Assembly: GCA_013397435.1 (NCBI GenBank)
Contig: VZRG01000275.1
Location: 62,001-126,000, forward strand
Direction of reading: 5' to 3'
DNA length: 64,000 nt
Source of the DNA: Erythrocercus mccallii
Taxonomy: Eukaryota; Chordata; Aves; Passeriformes; Dicruridae
The notes under the pieces are model-generated. The model was not told the DNA's origin, did no database searches, and saw only the letters and a list, made by a program, of their open reading frames with translations. Shown here piece after piece: positions 25,501-39,123 of this stretch. How positions within the stretch are numbered: position 1 is the first letter of the stretch; the number at the start of each line of letters is the position of its first letter. The translations under genes and the position numbers were made by a program.

Positions 25501-26739
25501 TCTGCTCTGCCTAGGTCTCCCCATCACTGATGAATTCAAAATAAAAGTCAGGAGAGCCATCCTGCAGAGGGTCTTGTTCTCTGAATATGAGTCTACATCA
25601 AAGGACTGTGTTTCAATATCATGCATTTATGCAGGCATGTGTGAGCTGAGTCCACACCAGTCCTCTGGCTCCAAGTTCACGAAAGCATCCTTCTTCAAGA
25701 GTACTCTTGAGCACCTGCTTTCATTTGTAGATCTGTTTTTATGGCATCCTGGTTTCTAGAGTGAAAGGCACACTAATGTTCTGTAAAATGGGGCAGCAGT
25801 GAACAGCAGTACTGAAATCTCTGACTACATCCTCTCCAGCCTAGTGAGACCTAAAGGCCCCTTCTGCAGAGAAACTTGATCTGTCTAAACCTGAATCTTT
25901 ATGCAAAAGCTTAAGTTAATGCCTCATATATGAAGTTTAAATCAAATATGAAATCTAAAATTAAAAAAGTGTTTCCTCTTAGTATTTGTTCTTATTGATC
26001 CTTTTAGTAAAAAAGTCATCTTTACTGATATCACTTGGTCGAAAAGCAATTCACTTTGCAGCTATTTTTTTTCCCTGCTCCATATTTCTTTTTGAAGACA
26101 TTTGGCTTCATGGTTCTCCTTTCTTTCCTCTCCTTTTCAGGCTTTATTTTGCAAGCAACTCTTTATAGAGGAGTTCAGCATTTGTAAACTTTTGGTAGTG
26201 ACATGTCAAGAATGCTAGTGATAGCACTGCATTTTCCTCTGAAGGACTCCACAGATGAGGTGCCAAACCCCTGTGAGGTGCTGGTACATTAACATAAGAA
26301 CTGGAATACTGGTGGAGATGAAGAGAGGATCCCTAACACCCTAATGCTCTTTCCTGTGGGAGACAGGAGTGATGATTAAAGAAATTGTAGTAGACAGTAG
26401 AACAATTAAGAAGTGTAAGACATAAGTTATGGTTTCCCCTTCCTTGTGGTTAGTGATTTAGGGTCTTCTGCACAACAGACAGTATTGTACACAATAATCT
26501 GAGTGATGTTGTTTAATAGCCACTGATGTCTGGGAACATCTTTATTCAGTTTTTAAACTCCTTAACCCATTTTTACTCCTGGTTCTCACTGTTGCTACAG
26601 TAAATTCCATAATGTAATTATTTCCTAATGCTGATAAAGGCTCCCCTTTTGTAGAAAAGTCAACATGTAATGTCCTCTCTTTTTGGAGTAATACGCTCTA
26701 AATATGCAGGGTTTGGGAAAAGAGAATGTACAGTTGCAC

Positions 26740-26930
26740 CAAATGTTTAATTACTCTGGTTTAAGGATTTAATTACTGCAGTTAAAAGCAACCTGAAATC
26801 ATCCATTCCTCCCACTTCCCCTGCAACACCTATAGCAGTTGAGTGATCTCAGGGGGAATTGATGTGACAGACAATTAATCCACCACAAGACCATTAATTT
26901 CCCTTCAGAGTGGTAGCCTTGTCACAAACA
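26740..26930. promoter_or_regulatory. candidate enhancer-like AT-motif cluster
   Basis: Within about 160 bp there are four homeodomain-type cores: TTTAATTACT near 26745, TTTAATTACTG near 26768, CAATTAATCC near 26872 and CATTAATTTC near 26892. They flank a C-rich block. The arrangement is like developmental enhancers, but no conservation data are available. Confidence 0.15.
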
Positions 26931-29900
26931 CACTAAACCTGGAGTGGATGGACATGAGAAGAGTAGAGGGATGCAGGACCGCTCGTCCAGTGGCAGTCCA
27001 CGCCTGGATGGATCAAATCCTTCATGAGTCTGCACAGAGTCTCAACGTTTGAAAAGCATAGGGCAGCTGTTTGTTTAACTTACTGCACAGATACCATACC
27101 TTTCCAGGGCTTTCTCATTAACTGAGAAACTTCTTTGGCTTTTTGCAGTCCACTAAGACAAATACTACCCTCAGTGACATGGGCACAACAGCTGCCTAAG
27201 TTTGAACAGAACATAGTTCAGTAGCCTCCGGGAGAATAACTGGCTAAAGTCCCATTGTGCTTGACAAGGAGGAGCCTCATAAATGTAGTTCTCCAGTCTG
27301 TTTCCCTGACCTCACGTGGGAAAAAAAATCCTACCAGCTATGATAAAAATCGTAGCTCCAAGTTTTCCTTCTCTCTATTATTGCTCTTCAGATCTTAAAT
27401 TGAGAGTTTCCATTACTACACAAGGCATGAATGTACTGCTGTTTTGTGTAATGCACAGTGCTTATCTACATACTGGCAGCACCTTTATGTTCCAGTGCTG
27501 GAGGGAAGAAGTAAGAATTTACTTGCAGACAAAGTGACAGCCTCTGTCAAGTTCACTTAGGTATTTGGATTTAACTTCTGAATTCAAATCAAAAGAAGAG
27601 TGATTCACTTAATTTCTTTTCCTTTGGATATATCTCATATTGTTCAATTACAATAATATCAATTTTGCCATAATGGGATTGCTCATTTAATAATATTGAA
27701 CTGAAAATAAATGTGATAGTTAAAACATTAAAAGATCCTGATTCAGCTAAAAAAAAAGCCATGAAGTTCAGACCTTAAAGGATTGGAAGATTCTAATAGA
27801 GATTTTTTCCTATAACTATTTACAAAATTGAGCCTGATTTTTTAAAACTGAGGGGGGGGCAGAATATCTGAGTCTTCCTTCCCACACTTAAAAAGTCTGC
27901 AAAGCTTTGTTAAGAAAATAAACAGAAAAGCCTCTGAGAAATACATGAGCTCCAAAGGAATGCTACAGTCCAGCTGCAGCTGAGGCTGAAGCACATCAGT
28001 GGCTTCAGTTCACTGCAGACACAGTGAGCTCCCTTCTGCTGAGAGCTGCCCTGCATTTGTTTTGGTTGGGTTCCCACTAAAAATGGGAGAGTGTAGGTCT
28101 GTGTGTCATGTCAGCCCTCAAGTAGCAGAACTGCCACACTCTGGCCTCCACTCTGGGCACCATGGTTCATGGGCAGGTACCTCCTGCAGTATTTGTTGTG
28201 CTGCACCTCTGGCAGGATTACACACTTCAGAGTCCAAAGTGAAACAGTCTCATCCTTGGATGGTATGTTGTAGGTGAATGTGGAGGAATTGATAACACAG
28301 GGTGCAATATTGAAACTTTCCTGTGTGGCTTTCTGTCCAGCTGAAGTAAAGTGCCTGGGAGTTGGCTTCTCCATCTGAGGCTGGACTTAGCTGGACTTGA
28401 GGTAATCCCAGAGATAGCAGATTAAGCTTTGATACAGCAGATATCACAACCAGAGGTGTGTAGCTTCCTCTTCCTTTGGTTTAGAAGCATTTTCTCATGC
28501 GAATCCCATAGTTAAAATTTCCAGGGGTCACTGTGGAATTCACACACTGCTCTAATCCTTTGAAAACAAAGACAAAAAAGAACCAAGTGAGATTTAGAAT
28601 TTTAAAAGCATGAACAGTCTTTGGACTACAGACATACTCAAAGCTATGTGAGTAGTTGGTTGCCACCTTGAATTACAGCCATTGTCAGCAGCCTGTGATT
28701 AAATGAAGAGTAAGAGGGAGATGTGTATGATTGTGAATGTTTCACAATGTTTTTGAAGTGAAGTAACACAATACTGAGAGCATTCATTTACACATCAGCA
28801 GGGCAACCACAGTAGTCTAAAAATGATGCCATTTATTGGAATAATCCAGATGGTAGACAGACATATACAAGCATTGTCTTCTGGGTCCCTCTAGGCTGAT
28901 GAAACAGAGCACTGCAACCATCTGTTCATCACTGTACTGTGCTGGTGGGTCTCAGAGGCACCAACAGACCAGGATGTATGCAAGTTGGATGTTTATGGTT
29001 CGAGCAAGAAATCAGTCAAATCTCCAGTGTGGGCCATTTAAGTAAGCCAAGATGCTTTTACTTAAAATTAAATAAGGAGCAGCATACTTTTTTCTCTCTC
29101 TGTGGACCCATGGGATCAGTAATTTCTGTTAGCACAGTGATAATTTACCCAGGATCACAAGAGAACTTCTTGTGCTGGTACAGCTGGGAGCAGATAGTAC
29201 AGAGGAAGCAGAAGAGTTTGTCATGGGTGATTTTCAGACATGGCTTTGTTTCATATCTTTTGTTGGAGTGTTCTGTAGAACACCACCTGGCCTGAGCACC
29301 ATCACCAGCAAATTACTGCTGCCTGCCTTCTTGTAAGTACCAACAAAAAGTGACAATCTACCTTTTTTCATCTCAGACAGTGTGCCTGGGTCTCTGTCAA
29401 ACACTGCTCTTGTTTTGTTTGGAGTCTCTTACGGGTTGTAGCCAGTCTCTCCAGTCCTCACAGGGCATTTCAAGGGCCGTAATTTCATCATAAGGCAGCA
29501 GTGAAGTTGTGCTGGTGCAGTTACTGATCCATATCCTTGGTTGTGAGTAGAGCTAAGCCAACAGTGATTGCTTGGACAGCTTTGCTGGGCTAACTGGGTT
29601 CCCAGTTTCAGGAATTCACTGGTGTCTCAGAGAGGAGCAGTGGGAGCTTCTGACCATTGTGTGTTCTCTGAGAACTGCTCCAGCACGCATTGGAACCTGC
29701 TCCAACAGGCCCTCAAACTCAGGCATTGGTCACATGAAGGTGTCCATTCTCAGCTAAGGGGAAGAATTTTGGTCATCCCTCTTGTATTGCCATATCAGTT
29801 TCTTTATTCTTTATCTGCTAATGCTACCTTTCCTCACATTATCTGTCATAGCAAGACTTAGCATGTTTATTAACAATCCTTTACCTGTATGCTATATCAT

Positions 29901-32900
29901 ACTTTAGTAGGAAAAAACCCCAAACTGCATTGCTTTGCAAATTTCAGCTCAGCACCAATTGTGGATGGAGAGATGTTATAGATGAAACCTGGGGGAAGGA
30001 TGTTTGCCTGTCTTCCTTGCAGGCCCATGTGTTACCTAAAAGATCCTTTGATCCTGACATCCTGTCTCTGGCGTACTTTTGACTCTAAATCTGGGTTTTA
30101 TGAGTAAACTTTTATGTGACACTCCATCAGAAAAACAACATTAAACTGAAATCTTAAATAAGAGATACAGCTTTGTCTATGGAGTTTACAAATTCCAACT
30201 TACCAAAGTGGAGAACGCTCCTACTACAGAGTGATATTCTAATAAAGCTGCTTTAGATAGCAATTTTGAATTGCAATGGACAGAAAACATATCCATTTGA
30301 TCCCTGTAACTGCATTCACATCAGGACTTCAGCTACATGAGTAACATACTTCTAAATTGGTTTTGCAATACAGCTCAAACTTTTCTATGAAACTTGAGTT
30401 AAAGCAGACATGCTTTAAAGGGAAGGCATGAGAGCTGCTGGGTGGGAAGGAGAAGGAAATACCTGAAAACCCTTTCCTTTTCTCCAGCTGTGCCTTCTAG
30501 CTGCATCTAACTCAGAGACCAGAGCAGCAGTCTGAAAGAGAGTGGTAAAAGAAATGAAAGAGTTAAAGTGAGTTGGGCAGAAGCAGGGACAGTTCAGATC
30601 TGTGGAAGGAAAATACTTCCCAAAATGGGTCAAAAATAACAAATACAAAATGTACTGAATGAACTTTTGTTTTTGCTTAAGATTAACTTAAATTTTTTAG
30701 AAGAGAAAAAGCCACTTTCTTTAACAACACGAACCCTGTGTATATTTACCTGAGCCTTATAGAAATAGCTCATATGACACGTCTGGCTCCATAAACTCCC
30801 CCTAAGAAGCCTGGATCAGCAAAATTTAATCTGGAAGCTGTCTATAAATTTATTAAAACTGTCTGAAGTTTCTAAACTATTGAAGTAATCTTCTGTTTGT
30901 AAAAAAAGTAAGTTTTATAAGTTAGTACTGAAGTCCATGGAAATCAACTTTCAGCAGTCAGTGCTTTAGCTAACTTTAGATTTAATTCTTCTGATGAAGA
31001 AATGCTAACTCAAGACCAGCCACATAAAGTGAGGCCTATTTGCAAATAAATTTAATTAATATATTTTTGTCTTTTTTACTCATTGGAGATTTTCAGCAGT
31101 TTCATGCTTCAAATAAATCTTAAGGAAGAAGTCAAAGCAAGCAGTCAGCTGCTCTAAGGCCAACCAAATAGTGCTTTTCTTCATGTTTTACTAACAGATG
31201 AACAGGCAATCCCATTTATAGAGCATACTACATGTTGACAGAGTGCATTACTTCATTTTGCAGTATTGGCAATTTGAGATCTTAGCAAAACAATGCTGAG
31301 GTCGCTCTCATTCTGTATTGCCATCCTTGGAATGTGGCTTGGGTTTTCATTAACTCTCTCACTACAAGGTACTGCAGATGGAGACAGATTTTATAGCGGG
31401 GGTTGTAATAAACATCAGAGAGCAGAAAGCTGTAAACAGTTTAAATTCTTTGTCCTGTCTGGATGAATTCCTTTTCCTTAACACTTTGATGTTTTCAGCA
31501 TATTGTGGACACTTTTTCTAATTGGAGGTGAATGGGTGGACAATGCACGCAGACTTTGATACCTCCCAGCTGGCGTGTGGGGAGAAGTGGTCTCAAACTC
31601 CAGCACCCAGTGAATATATGCCTCAATATAAACAGTAAAAGTTTAGATATTCAGCCTGGCGCTTGGCTCGCAGCATTCTGGCTCTGCTTAGGAGCACAAA
31701 CCATGTACAGGATCACTTCCAAGATTTCTCCTCGACTGTTTAATCAAGGGAACAGGACAAAACGGGAAGATAAAGAGCACTGCTCTAGCACAGCTCTCTT
31801 TCACTGCTGCATTAGTCTTGCTTTTCCCTATGCTGGCTTCATTGAAATCACCAGTATTACCAAGTTAGTGTAAAACTGCAGTGAATCTTTCCAAGGCCTT
31901 TTCTGTTCTTACATTTTTTTCGAGTCTTACCAGGACAGCTGAAGCAATACAAGTCACTTGAGAAGAATTTAACTAAAAAGGAACTGGGTGTCCTTACTGC
32001 AAAATGAGAGCAGACTGGTGGTGGAATCTTTAGGAACAGTTTCAGTGCTTTCAGTTCGTAGCTTACCTTTTTACAAAACAATTGTCTGAGAATAGGCCAA
32101 CATTTTTATACAACTCAGCTCTTCCCAAACTGTTTTGCCCAGGAGGATCTTCGCCTCCCAGATTAGCATAAGTGTCCTTGCTCAGCAGCACTGTGACCAT
32201 ACCACCTCTAGATCCCTAGATCTGGAAGCCTGTGGGTTGTGCTTTGCCTTCACCTTCCTCCAACCTCTGCAAAGGGAATAGCCACAGCATGGGGTACACT
32301 GGAATAATTGCACCCAAGCTATGAGGAATTCAGTATACTTCCATCAAGTAAAGGATCCTGCAGATTCAAACAATACAGCTCTGCAATCGGAGAAAATGCT
32401 TGGATGATGGTGCATGTCTTATATGAATGGTGCTTTCATGTTCCTGTTGCTTTTTAAATCCATTTCTCTACAGTGCTTGCATTCAGAGCTCCAGTTTCCA
32501 GGTAACAGGGAGAACCAGACGCCAAGGTGGGTGATTTAACCTTTTTTCTGAATACAACTGGGAAGCAGTTTGAGCTCTAACATATTATAACTCTTCAGTT
32601 AAACTCAGTTCTTTTGGCATTTAGACTAATTTGTGAGAGCGAGATGCCACATTTACATGCAGTCACATGTAGTACGACTGTCATGACTGCTGTAAGGAAG
32701 AACAAAAGTACAGGAAATACACCTTTAATCCATTTTGCCTGGACATATAAGACAGGCCTTTGTGCAGATCCCTTCCTCAAGCTCCAACTTGCATTGGTTT
32801 AGATTGTAGAAACACATGACTGTTGAAACAGGCTATCTAGGCAGTTGGACCAAAGGTCTTTAACATAGTCATTCCTACCTTTGGGTAGCACAGCTTGTTC

Positions 32901-34599
32901 TAGGGTTCTGTACATGGATGTGTCTCCAATGGCAGCTTCTCCAGGTAGCTATATAGTCAGTGCACTCCTCTGGGTCTGGAAATGTGTCCAGTAGATCAAA
33001 CACAGCATCTGCTTTAGATTGCCATGTCCCAAACTCTTTCTGTATATGTCCAAACTGTCTGTATAGAGTAGGTCTTCAGTGATTAAATGGAGACCAAGGT
33101 GCATAACTCATGCATAGACGCTGATGGGTAACTATCTGAATCTGAAGATGAGTTGCACCTGGAACAGTTGGACATGGTTTCTGTTGTTTGTTCTTTTCCT
33201 AACTTCTTCACAATGTTTTTAGATTTAGGGTAAGAGTCATCCAGAGTGTTTAACATTCTGCATCTCCATCTCTCCTTTGAGTGCTGAAGTCTGTTCCCTC
33301 TCTCACTTGTCATGACAGGTTAGGGGAACTTTTATGCCTGAATCATTAGGTGACTGAAGTTTCTTACTAGAAAACAAACGTGCTTTGATGCATTTGCAGC
33401 CTCAAGGTGAAAACGACAATAAACTTATGGCCAGGGAAAATGATGCTCAAATAAAATTCATTACTGCTTGAAGCCTTCAGATTCCACACAGTGAAATTGT
33501 AACCATTCCTGTTCTTCAAAGTAAAACCAGACGGTGAATGTAAATTGCTAGAGCACACTGTAAAAATGCTCATTGTTAATTCAGTGGACAGTCATATATA
33601 CAAGTTCAAAATACCTCATAAGGAACTCAGTGTGTGAGGTTATTGGATATGATTCCATTTTATAAATACAAAAGAAGAAACATTTCAAAAGCCATTAATC
33701 ACACTAGTGAGTAGACATTTACTATAGTGGAAAAAACTGATTTACTGGCTTTCAAATATTTCATTTGCAACTCTTGAATTCACTTCTAATCAATCCAGGA
33801 AAACTATCCCTGAGTTACAAGCAGGCTAGCTGTATGGAGACTCTGGGTTTATGACTGAGAAAAAATCCTCCTGGGCTGTCCCACAGCCCAAGGCCTGGGA
33901 CTGATTCAAGAGTGTATATCTTTGGTTAAGTCCATGGAGCAATCCAAACCCAGGTGCAGTGATGCTGAAAATTCTCAGTTCCCACTAGCAGTGCGGGCTG
34001 CCTGGCAGACCTGCTCTGCAGCAGCCTCCCCAGCTATAGGACAGGCTGCCTGCCAGGGCTTGGCATGGCCGGGGATGGCACGGCCCTGCAGCTTGTCAGT
34101 GCCAAGACCTCAGGGCTTCACAGGACTGTGGCAAATCCTAATTCCATAGTAATTCTCAGGCTGTCTTTCTGGCTTCCCAGGGTCCCTGCCCTGGAGGGGA
34201 GATGTACTGGGATGCCTCCCAGGGACTGTCACTCCAAGGGCAGTTTGCATGACCGCTCCCCCAGGGCTCTGAGAAAAGAGGAATTTTTGCCAGGTTCATT
34301 GCTAACCAGCAGACTGCTTCATGATTTGTCTTTATCTGGCTCCAAAAGAAAGTAAAAGAATTCATAGTTCACAAAAACTTTGAAAATATTGGCTTTAGAC
34401 TCAATCGGATGAAAGTCAAATTTTGAAAAGCAAAGTTCCTTCTCAGCTGGAACACTAGCTTTTCAACCAGCCCCAGTGAATACTATGAATACCCTGACTC
34501 TTAATTTATAGTTGAAATCCAGAAGAACACAAGGTCCATCTGCTTACAAGATCCCCAAATTATTGACAACTACAAAAACATGATGTTTGTAACTACTTT

Positions 34600-34760
34600 G
34601 CATATAGTCTGAAATGTATTAAACAATGACTTCATTTGAAGAGGTTTGTTAATATTATGAATATTATTATTGTGGGTTACAAGAGCCTTGGTCTTGTTCC
34701 AGTCTTGAAATAATTACTTTTACACTGCAAAACTGGTTTATGAATTACAACATTAAATCA
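34600..34760. promoter_or_regulatory. candidate enhancer-like AT-motif cluster
   Basis: It contains TTAATATTATGAATATTATTATTG near 34649, TAATTACTTTT near 34711 and GTTTATGAATTACAAC near 34735. These resemble POU and homeodomain sites. The evidence is compositional only. Confidence 0.1.
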
Positions 34761-35384
34761 AAATGTACAGTAGTCACGTTACTTCTTGGGTGGTTTATTG
34801 TGTAGTTATTACTCCACAGACTAAACGAATTTTACCAATCCTATACTATTCATGAAACAATTTTGAATAAACTTTTGGTTTGTGAAAGAGCCCTTCCTCC
34901 TCCTAAATTCTTGTGAAATATTCAGGTGGTAAATTTAGATAGGAGCCCATGCTTCTGTCTCTTGTTGATAAGCATTCTTCTTTTTAATCAGAGCAACCAG
35001 ATCATGTATCTGTAAGTGACTTGTTTCAAGTTAGTGGTTTTAAATTTTTTTTATATAGCTGCAATTTCTGTAAAAGTCATATGTAATGAAAGAAAATTGT
35101 GTTTTTCTCCCTCTTCAGTTCTTGGAAGAGATTTAAGGGAGAAGGATAATTGCAAGTGAGAGCACAGCCTCGTTTTACTTTACAGTGAAAGTGAGTTGCA
35201 AGGAGATAAACAAGGAAGGAAATACATGGAGATCTACCCACTCTCAGGAACTAGAAAAATGTTCTAGTGAATTGTTATTTTCCCAGATGTGTATAATTTA
35301 CAGAGATGAGACTTCATTGAGATTTTTGGCTTGCACACTTAAGTCTCCTAAGCTGTTTTGACACTCTTAACCTGGAAGTTATAC

Positions 35385-35462
35385 TTCCTTTTTTTTTTCC
35401 CCCTTATTTCCCCCCACGCCCTGCCCCCAACCCCGGCATTGTTCCCCTTATTTTTATCTTGG
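35385..35462 (+). repeat. polypyrimidine low-complexity tract
   Basis: A T-run is followed by C-runs (TTCCCCCCTTATTTCCCCCC and CTGCCCCCAACCCC), strongly biased to pyrimidines on the plus strand. It could adopt triplex-type structure. On the minus strand the run of Gs and As generates a Lys/Arg/Gly open frame with no coding meaning. Confidence 0.75.
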
Positions 35463-37228
35463 TCTATGTCAGCAAGGAAAAACAAATATAAAAAAAAATT
35501 TAGGCCTGAAACCCTGTCATTTATCTTCACATGAAACAGTGAGTGGTCATATTTATTTAAACTGCAGCCTCTACGGAGAGAAAAATATGGCAGGATCACT
35601 GGTAGTTTCTTCTGCAGCTTTAAAACCCAAATGAATTCTAGTGACCCTGGGTTCAATGCTACTTTTTGTTGAAAAAAGTATTTTATGCTATGTTTTAGGG
35701 TAAGTTTTTAGGTCTACAAGTTAGTGGTTTATAGTTTTAGTTTAAAGATATTCTAGTGAATTTTCAGTGATGCTGGAAATAGAAACCATTTTGCACATGT
35801 AAGGGATACAAAGTAATTTAACCTTTTTCTAAACCAAAAGTATTTTAGATTAAATTTCTTTGCCATGCTGCTGATAACTGATAGTGTAGTAATATGCACT
35901 ATCACACGCAGGACATCACTGACCTACAGTCAATTTTTCAGTATGTATATATATAGAGACTTATAAATTAAGAAGTGTAGTGATTTATCCTATGTGAGGT
36001 TCTGGTAGCACACCAGTGCTAACAAACTCCTGGATGCTTGCTGACATCTTTCACGTTATAGGAAAGGTTTCCCTTGTGATTGCTCCATGAGTTGTCCATT
36101 TCTTATATCAAGTGCTTACCAGAAAGCTGGCTTTGGCTCCGAGGCCAGCTTGATTGTTGTCTTGATTGTCACCTTTCCCTACAGCTAAGTTTGTTACTGC
36201 TGCTCCTCCCCAGCTGATGCCGCATCAGGCAGCAGAGCTCTGGCAGCTCTGGCTGACTGACCACAGGCAGAGGGCATGGAGAAGAGACGAGGGTCCTCCT
36301 CTAGATATGTACTGATTACATCCTTAAGAAAAGCTGCTCCTCCTGCCCCTCTGCACAGCATGCTCTGCAGCTTTGAGTTACAATGTGGAGTCTGGTTTGC
36401 CCTCGGGAGCTTCTCGGCGTTGGACCGTGCAGCAGCATTTGGTGGGTGTGCACAAGGTGCAATTCCTCTCAGCTTGCACCACCTGGTGCAAGCACAGGAT
36501 GTTTGCATCCAGGGAACACAGGATGCTTTGTATCTGCCCCCCAGGAATAAGGCACTCACTTCTTCTCCACCAGTATGAGCAACACTTGGGCAAGTCCTTG
36601 AGAGCAGTAACAGGGTTACACTCTTCTCATGTATTAGATCTCGTATAAAGAGCTTTCAGACATCTAGGAAATTACAGCGATCAAGTTCTTTCCAAATAGG
36701 ATTTCTTTCTGTCTAAGAAGATTTGCATCATTATTGTAAAGAAGCATCTCCAGGAGTGAGATGGCACTTCATTCTTCATGGGCATTAAGTATTTCCCCAA
36801 GTTCTGTTACAAACTAGTGAGAAATTATCAATGTATTTTGATAGGTAGCAAATAAATAAAAGAAAAAAGTTCTGAACAAAAGACTTTTGTAGTGTATTAT
36901 CCCTACATTCTAATTCCTTAGTTTCTCAGTTTTATTTATAGAACTTTATGCATTTCATATACCTGTCTGCCAACTTTTCCCTCTCTTCTTTTTGGGAAAT
37001 AGACTAAAACCCTTACTTGTATCTACCAAATGAACATTTGGCCAGAATAAGAAAAGTGCTCACTGCCCAAGGAAGAAGTGTGCCAGTATCACTCTTGGCT
37101 CTGGTTCAGCAGCCAAAGAGGTGAGTCTTTTCCAGATGTGGAATTACCTCTGTATGGAAGCTGCATTCATGTACTATTAGAAAGGTGAAGCAAAACAAGA
37201 CCTTCATGCTTGCTTCAAGCTTTTTCAT

Positions 37229-37258
37229 GAAGAACATGAAGATGAAGAACATGAAGAT
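37229..37258 (+). repeat. 15-bp tandem duplication
   Basis: GAAGAACATGAAGAT is repeated exactly twice with no spacer. On the minus strand it creates the Ser/Cys run of a short spurious open frame. Confidence 0.9.
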
Positions 37259-39093
37259 ATTGATTGTGCTTTCATCTGATAATTATGGTAGCCCCTGCTT
37301 GTCTGAATGCAAGGAACCAAGGCACTGAGACTGTTAAGGACTTTTCTGAAAGTCAGGTGAGTTTTAATAGCTGATGGGCTTCTCCTCACTTCAGTGCAGA
37401 TGCCTGAAGGGCAGCCATCTGATCTAATTGTCACAGAGACTCACTGAAGTAACACTTCAATTTATGTGCCTTACTTTAAATATCTACTTGGAGTGACATA
37501 CATTGTCCACAAGATGTGTGGGTTTCTTCCCATGGAAGAGGGAAGCCTAGGATGATAAGATGAGATGGAGATTGTAGATGTTTACATTTAGGTTAGACAA
37601 ATTCTTTACTGCAGTGAGGACCATGCTGGCTGCCCTCCCAAAACAGGATGCACTTGAAAACTTTTTCCTACCTCATCTGATGAGACATCAGACAGCTTGG
37701 ATCACTAGCTCCAGGTGAAGTTCATGGCAGAGAAGTAGAGAAATCACTTCTCCCCAGTTTCATAATTGTGTGCTGTCTGCAACTGTATAGCTATTTTCCT
37801 TTGTTTATTAGCAGTTACTGTTGAGAAAGCACTCAGTTCCTACAGTAATATTGGAAAAACAAAACCTGGCTTCATTAATGATCAGGTAGGTAAGATTCAA
37901 TTACCTACTCATTTCCCAGCTGCTGTGTTGTAAGCAACTAAATTTTAGATGAAAGATTGTTCATTCTTCTTTTCTGTTGTCAATGACATGATAAACAGGA
38001 GAGGAGTGATGGTTTTACTAAAATCTATATTTGCAGGTGTAAAGCCCACATTACAGCTCCTCAAAGCTGTGTAAGGAATAACCACAGTGGGAATCATGGA
38101 AAGCATGAATTGAGTTGCCCAGGAATGAATATACAGGAAGTTAACTGTGATGCTTTTTATCATCTCTTAAGAGAAGCTAACCTGGAAGGTTTATACTTCC
38201 TAAAGTGAGCTTGGGTACACATTACCAGATAAATAAAGGAGGAAGGAAATTTGGAAGGAACAGCAAGGAGGAATCATAAATGCATCATAAGTGAAATGGA
38301 ATGTGAAAGGGTAAAAGGTAATCAGAATGGCCAGAAAGATCTGTCTGTAATTCCTAGTTGCTGAGAGGCTTAAGAGAGGGACAGATGATTGCAGGCAATT
38401 GAGTAGTACAGCTCAGTGGGTTCCTGTTCATTGCAGACCAGGGTGGGCTCCAAACCCTGTGCAGTTTGAAATCAGAGACTCTTTGGCCACCATAAATACA
38501 GTGTAAGGGAGCTTTCTAATCACAGCCACGATAGCTTGTGTTCAAAATCCAGAAAGCTTTTGTTGAGGCCTGGCCTTTGAAAACACCTTCTCTAGTTAGC
38601 AACTGGTTTTAAATTCTGATACTAGGTACACAAAAATCTTGAATTTTGAAATTTTTGATAGCTGCAACTTAACATATAATTTGAGATTTTATACATGAAG
38701 ACATAGGAATCTTTTCTCCCTGTTGTTTATATTATGTGAACAGAATAAAATGAGATAGTAAACCTGTGGCTTTTTGGGTTGATACCCCCCAAACAGTAAG
38801 TTTTTGCTTATAACTCTTTCCTTGCCATAGTAAAAAGTTCAACTGCAGTTTCCTTATCATGTATTCTTTATTTTTAATCTTAGCTGCGCCAATGTAACAA
38901 CCTGTTATTATTGCAAAGCACTTCCATGCATGCTCTTCGTCTGCCCCCAGTATACTACTCCCAACTACACAGTCTCCAGATTTCTTTTGTGCCAGCTCTG
39001 GCACTCATCTCCTCCCTCGGAGGGCTGATTCAGTCTGCTAAATGGCAAGAAAGGTGTGTGCTTCATTTACTGTATTGGTTTGTGAGAAGCACG

Positions 39094-39123
39094 GAGGCAG
39101 AGGGAGGCAGAGGGAGGCAGAGG
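39094..39123 (+). repeat. 10-bp purine-rich tandem repeat
   Basis: Three exact units of GAGGCAGAGG are followed by GAAGGGAGGCAG, a diverged fourth. This minisatellite explains the local Gly/Arg/Glu-rich open frames. Confidence 0.9.
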
